A DNA stretch of 64,000 nt from Actinomycetes bacterium (GTDB taxonomy: Bacteria; Actinomycetota; Acidimicrobiia; Acidimicrobiales; RAAP-2): NCBI GenBank assembly GCA_021778895.1, contig JAJYBR010000006.1:1-64000 (forward strand), written 5' to 3'. Shown piece by piece: positions 63,451 to 64,000 of the stretch. The stretch's first letter is position 1; every line of letters begins with the position of its first letter. A program made the translations under genes and the position numbers. The notes beneath the pieces were generated by a model, which was not told the origin of the DNA, made no database searches, and worked only from the letters and a program-made list of their open reading frames with translations.

Positions 63451-64000
63451 GGCACCACCACGCGCGGCACCCGGGCCCCGATCCCACAGAGGATCTCCCA
63501 CGTGATGGTGCCCGCGCGCGCCGCCCACTCGTCGGCCCCGATGAACTGATCGCCCTGGCGCCCGAGCAGCACCACCTCCTCGCCGAGCGCGACGTCCTCG
63601 TCCCCGACGTCGACCAGGAGCTGGTCCATGGTGACGACGCCGGCCAGCGGGAAGCGCCGGCCCCGCAGGAGGACCTCGGCCCCGGCCTCGAAGAGCCGGC
63701 GCGGGTAGCCGTCGGCGTAGCCGAAGGGGACGGTCACGATCGTCGAGGTGCGGGCCAGGGCCCGGCGGCGCCCATAGCTCGGCCGTTCGCCGGCGGCGAC
63801 CCGGTGCGCCGCGACGACGCGGGCGCGCAGGGTCAAGACGGGCTCGAGGTGGGCCCCCGCCGCCTCCAGGGGCGCGGCGAGCCACGGCTCGGGCAGGTAG
63901 CCGTAGAGGGACAGACCGATGCGGGCCATGTCGAGGCGCGCGCTCGGGTAGCCGATGGCGCCGGCCGAGTTGGCCGCGTGGACGATGCGGAAGCGCACGC
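63447..64000 (-). CDS. alr: Alanine racemase, C-terminal part (runs off the window)
   Basis: PLP enzyme making D-alanine for peptidoglycan. Only the last 184 residues are visible. HAANSAGAI and ARIGLSLYGYLP belong to the end of the barrel. The C-terminal beta domain has VPFGYADGYPRRL, with the catalytic Tyr region, and GVVTMDQLLVDVGD. The PLP-binding Lys lies beyond the window. The stop overlaps the udg start as GTGA. Confidence 0.93.
   Translation of the reverse strand, partial: VRFRIVHAANSAGAIGYPSARLDMARIGLSLYGYLPEPWLAAPLEAAGAHLEPVLTLRARVVAAHRVAAGERPSYGRRRALARTSTIVTVPFGYADGYPRRLFEAGAEVLLRGRRFPLAGVVTMDQLLVDVGDEDVALGEEVVLLGRQGDQFIGADEWAARAGTITWEILCGIGARVPRVVVP

Overview
The window comes from a high-GC (about 70% by eye) Gram-positive-type chromosome, very probably an actinobacterium. 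Evidence: many GTG starts, TANNNT -10 hexamers, an aa3 oxidase with the actinobacterial subunit IV, GuaB3, a mycobacterial Sdh1-like succinate dehydrogenase and a decaprenylphosphoryl-arabinose (DPA) operon. The gene mix (DoxD/Rieske redox protein, COG4315 repeat protein, aerobic respiration) would fit class Acidimicrobiia, but that placement is inference. Almost all of it is ordinary, densely packed chromosome. No gene-free stretch exceeds 300 bp, and there is no CRISPR, rRNA or prophage.

Layout. 1-0.6 kb: decayed insertion-sequence DNA ending at tRNA-Glu. 0.6-2.5 kb: tRNA-Glu, tRNA-Gln, gltX and a small ferredoxin. 2.5-8.3 kb: aldo/keto reductase, secreted COG4315 protein, transhydrogenase operon pntAA-pntAB-pntB, an epoxide-hydrolase-like enzyme and ogt. 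8.3-12 kb: an operon coding a DoxD-Rieske fusion, a response regulator, a histidine kinase and a membrane protein. 12-18.7 kb: DedA, cation/proton antiporter, degenerate GH1-like protein, crotonase, CopD-like protein and an ABC exporter. 18.8-24.1 kb: tatA, coxB-ctaD-ctaF and an MMPL transporter. 24.2-28.3 kb: three exported unknown proteins and a divergent LysR. 28.4-43.2 kb: a central-metabolism block with sdhCAB, mdh, icd, sucCD, purN, purH, folD, metF and a B12-binding subunit. 43.3-47.6 kb: the DPA operon and a phosphodiester-glycosidase-family protein. 47.6-56.3 kb: guaB3-guaA-uvrD, Nudix, MMPL and TetR. 56.4-64 kb: groES-groEL with a CIRCE-like operator, an MFS transporter, then alr-udg-tsaE-tsaB-rimI-tsaD-pdxH.

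Two organising principles stand out. Within operons, adjacent genes are mostly joined by 4-bp GTGA/ATGA or TGATG/TAATG stop-start overlaps, which implies translational coupling. At operon heads, many genes have no Shine-Dalgarno sequence; instead a TANNNT hexamer sits exactly 6 bp before the start codon, which predicts leaderless mRNAs. The strongest leads are the DoxD-Rieske fusion with an internal Tat-like motif in an operon with a two-component system, the DPA operon whose DprE1 carries Ala where the benzothiazinone-target Cys lies, an SdhC with a Cys/His cluster that may bind a Rieske-type centre, and an eight-C tract between the Shine-Dalgarno and start codon of a secreted protein.
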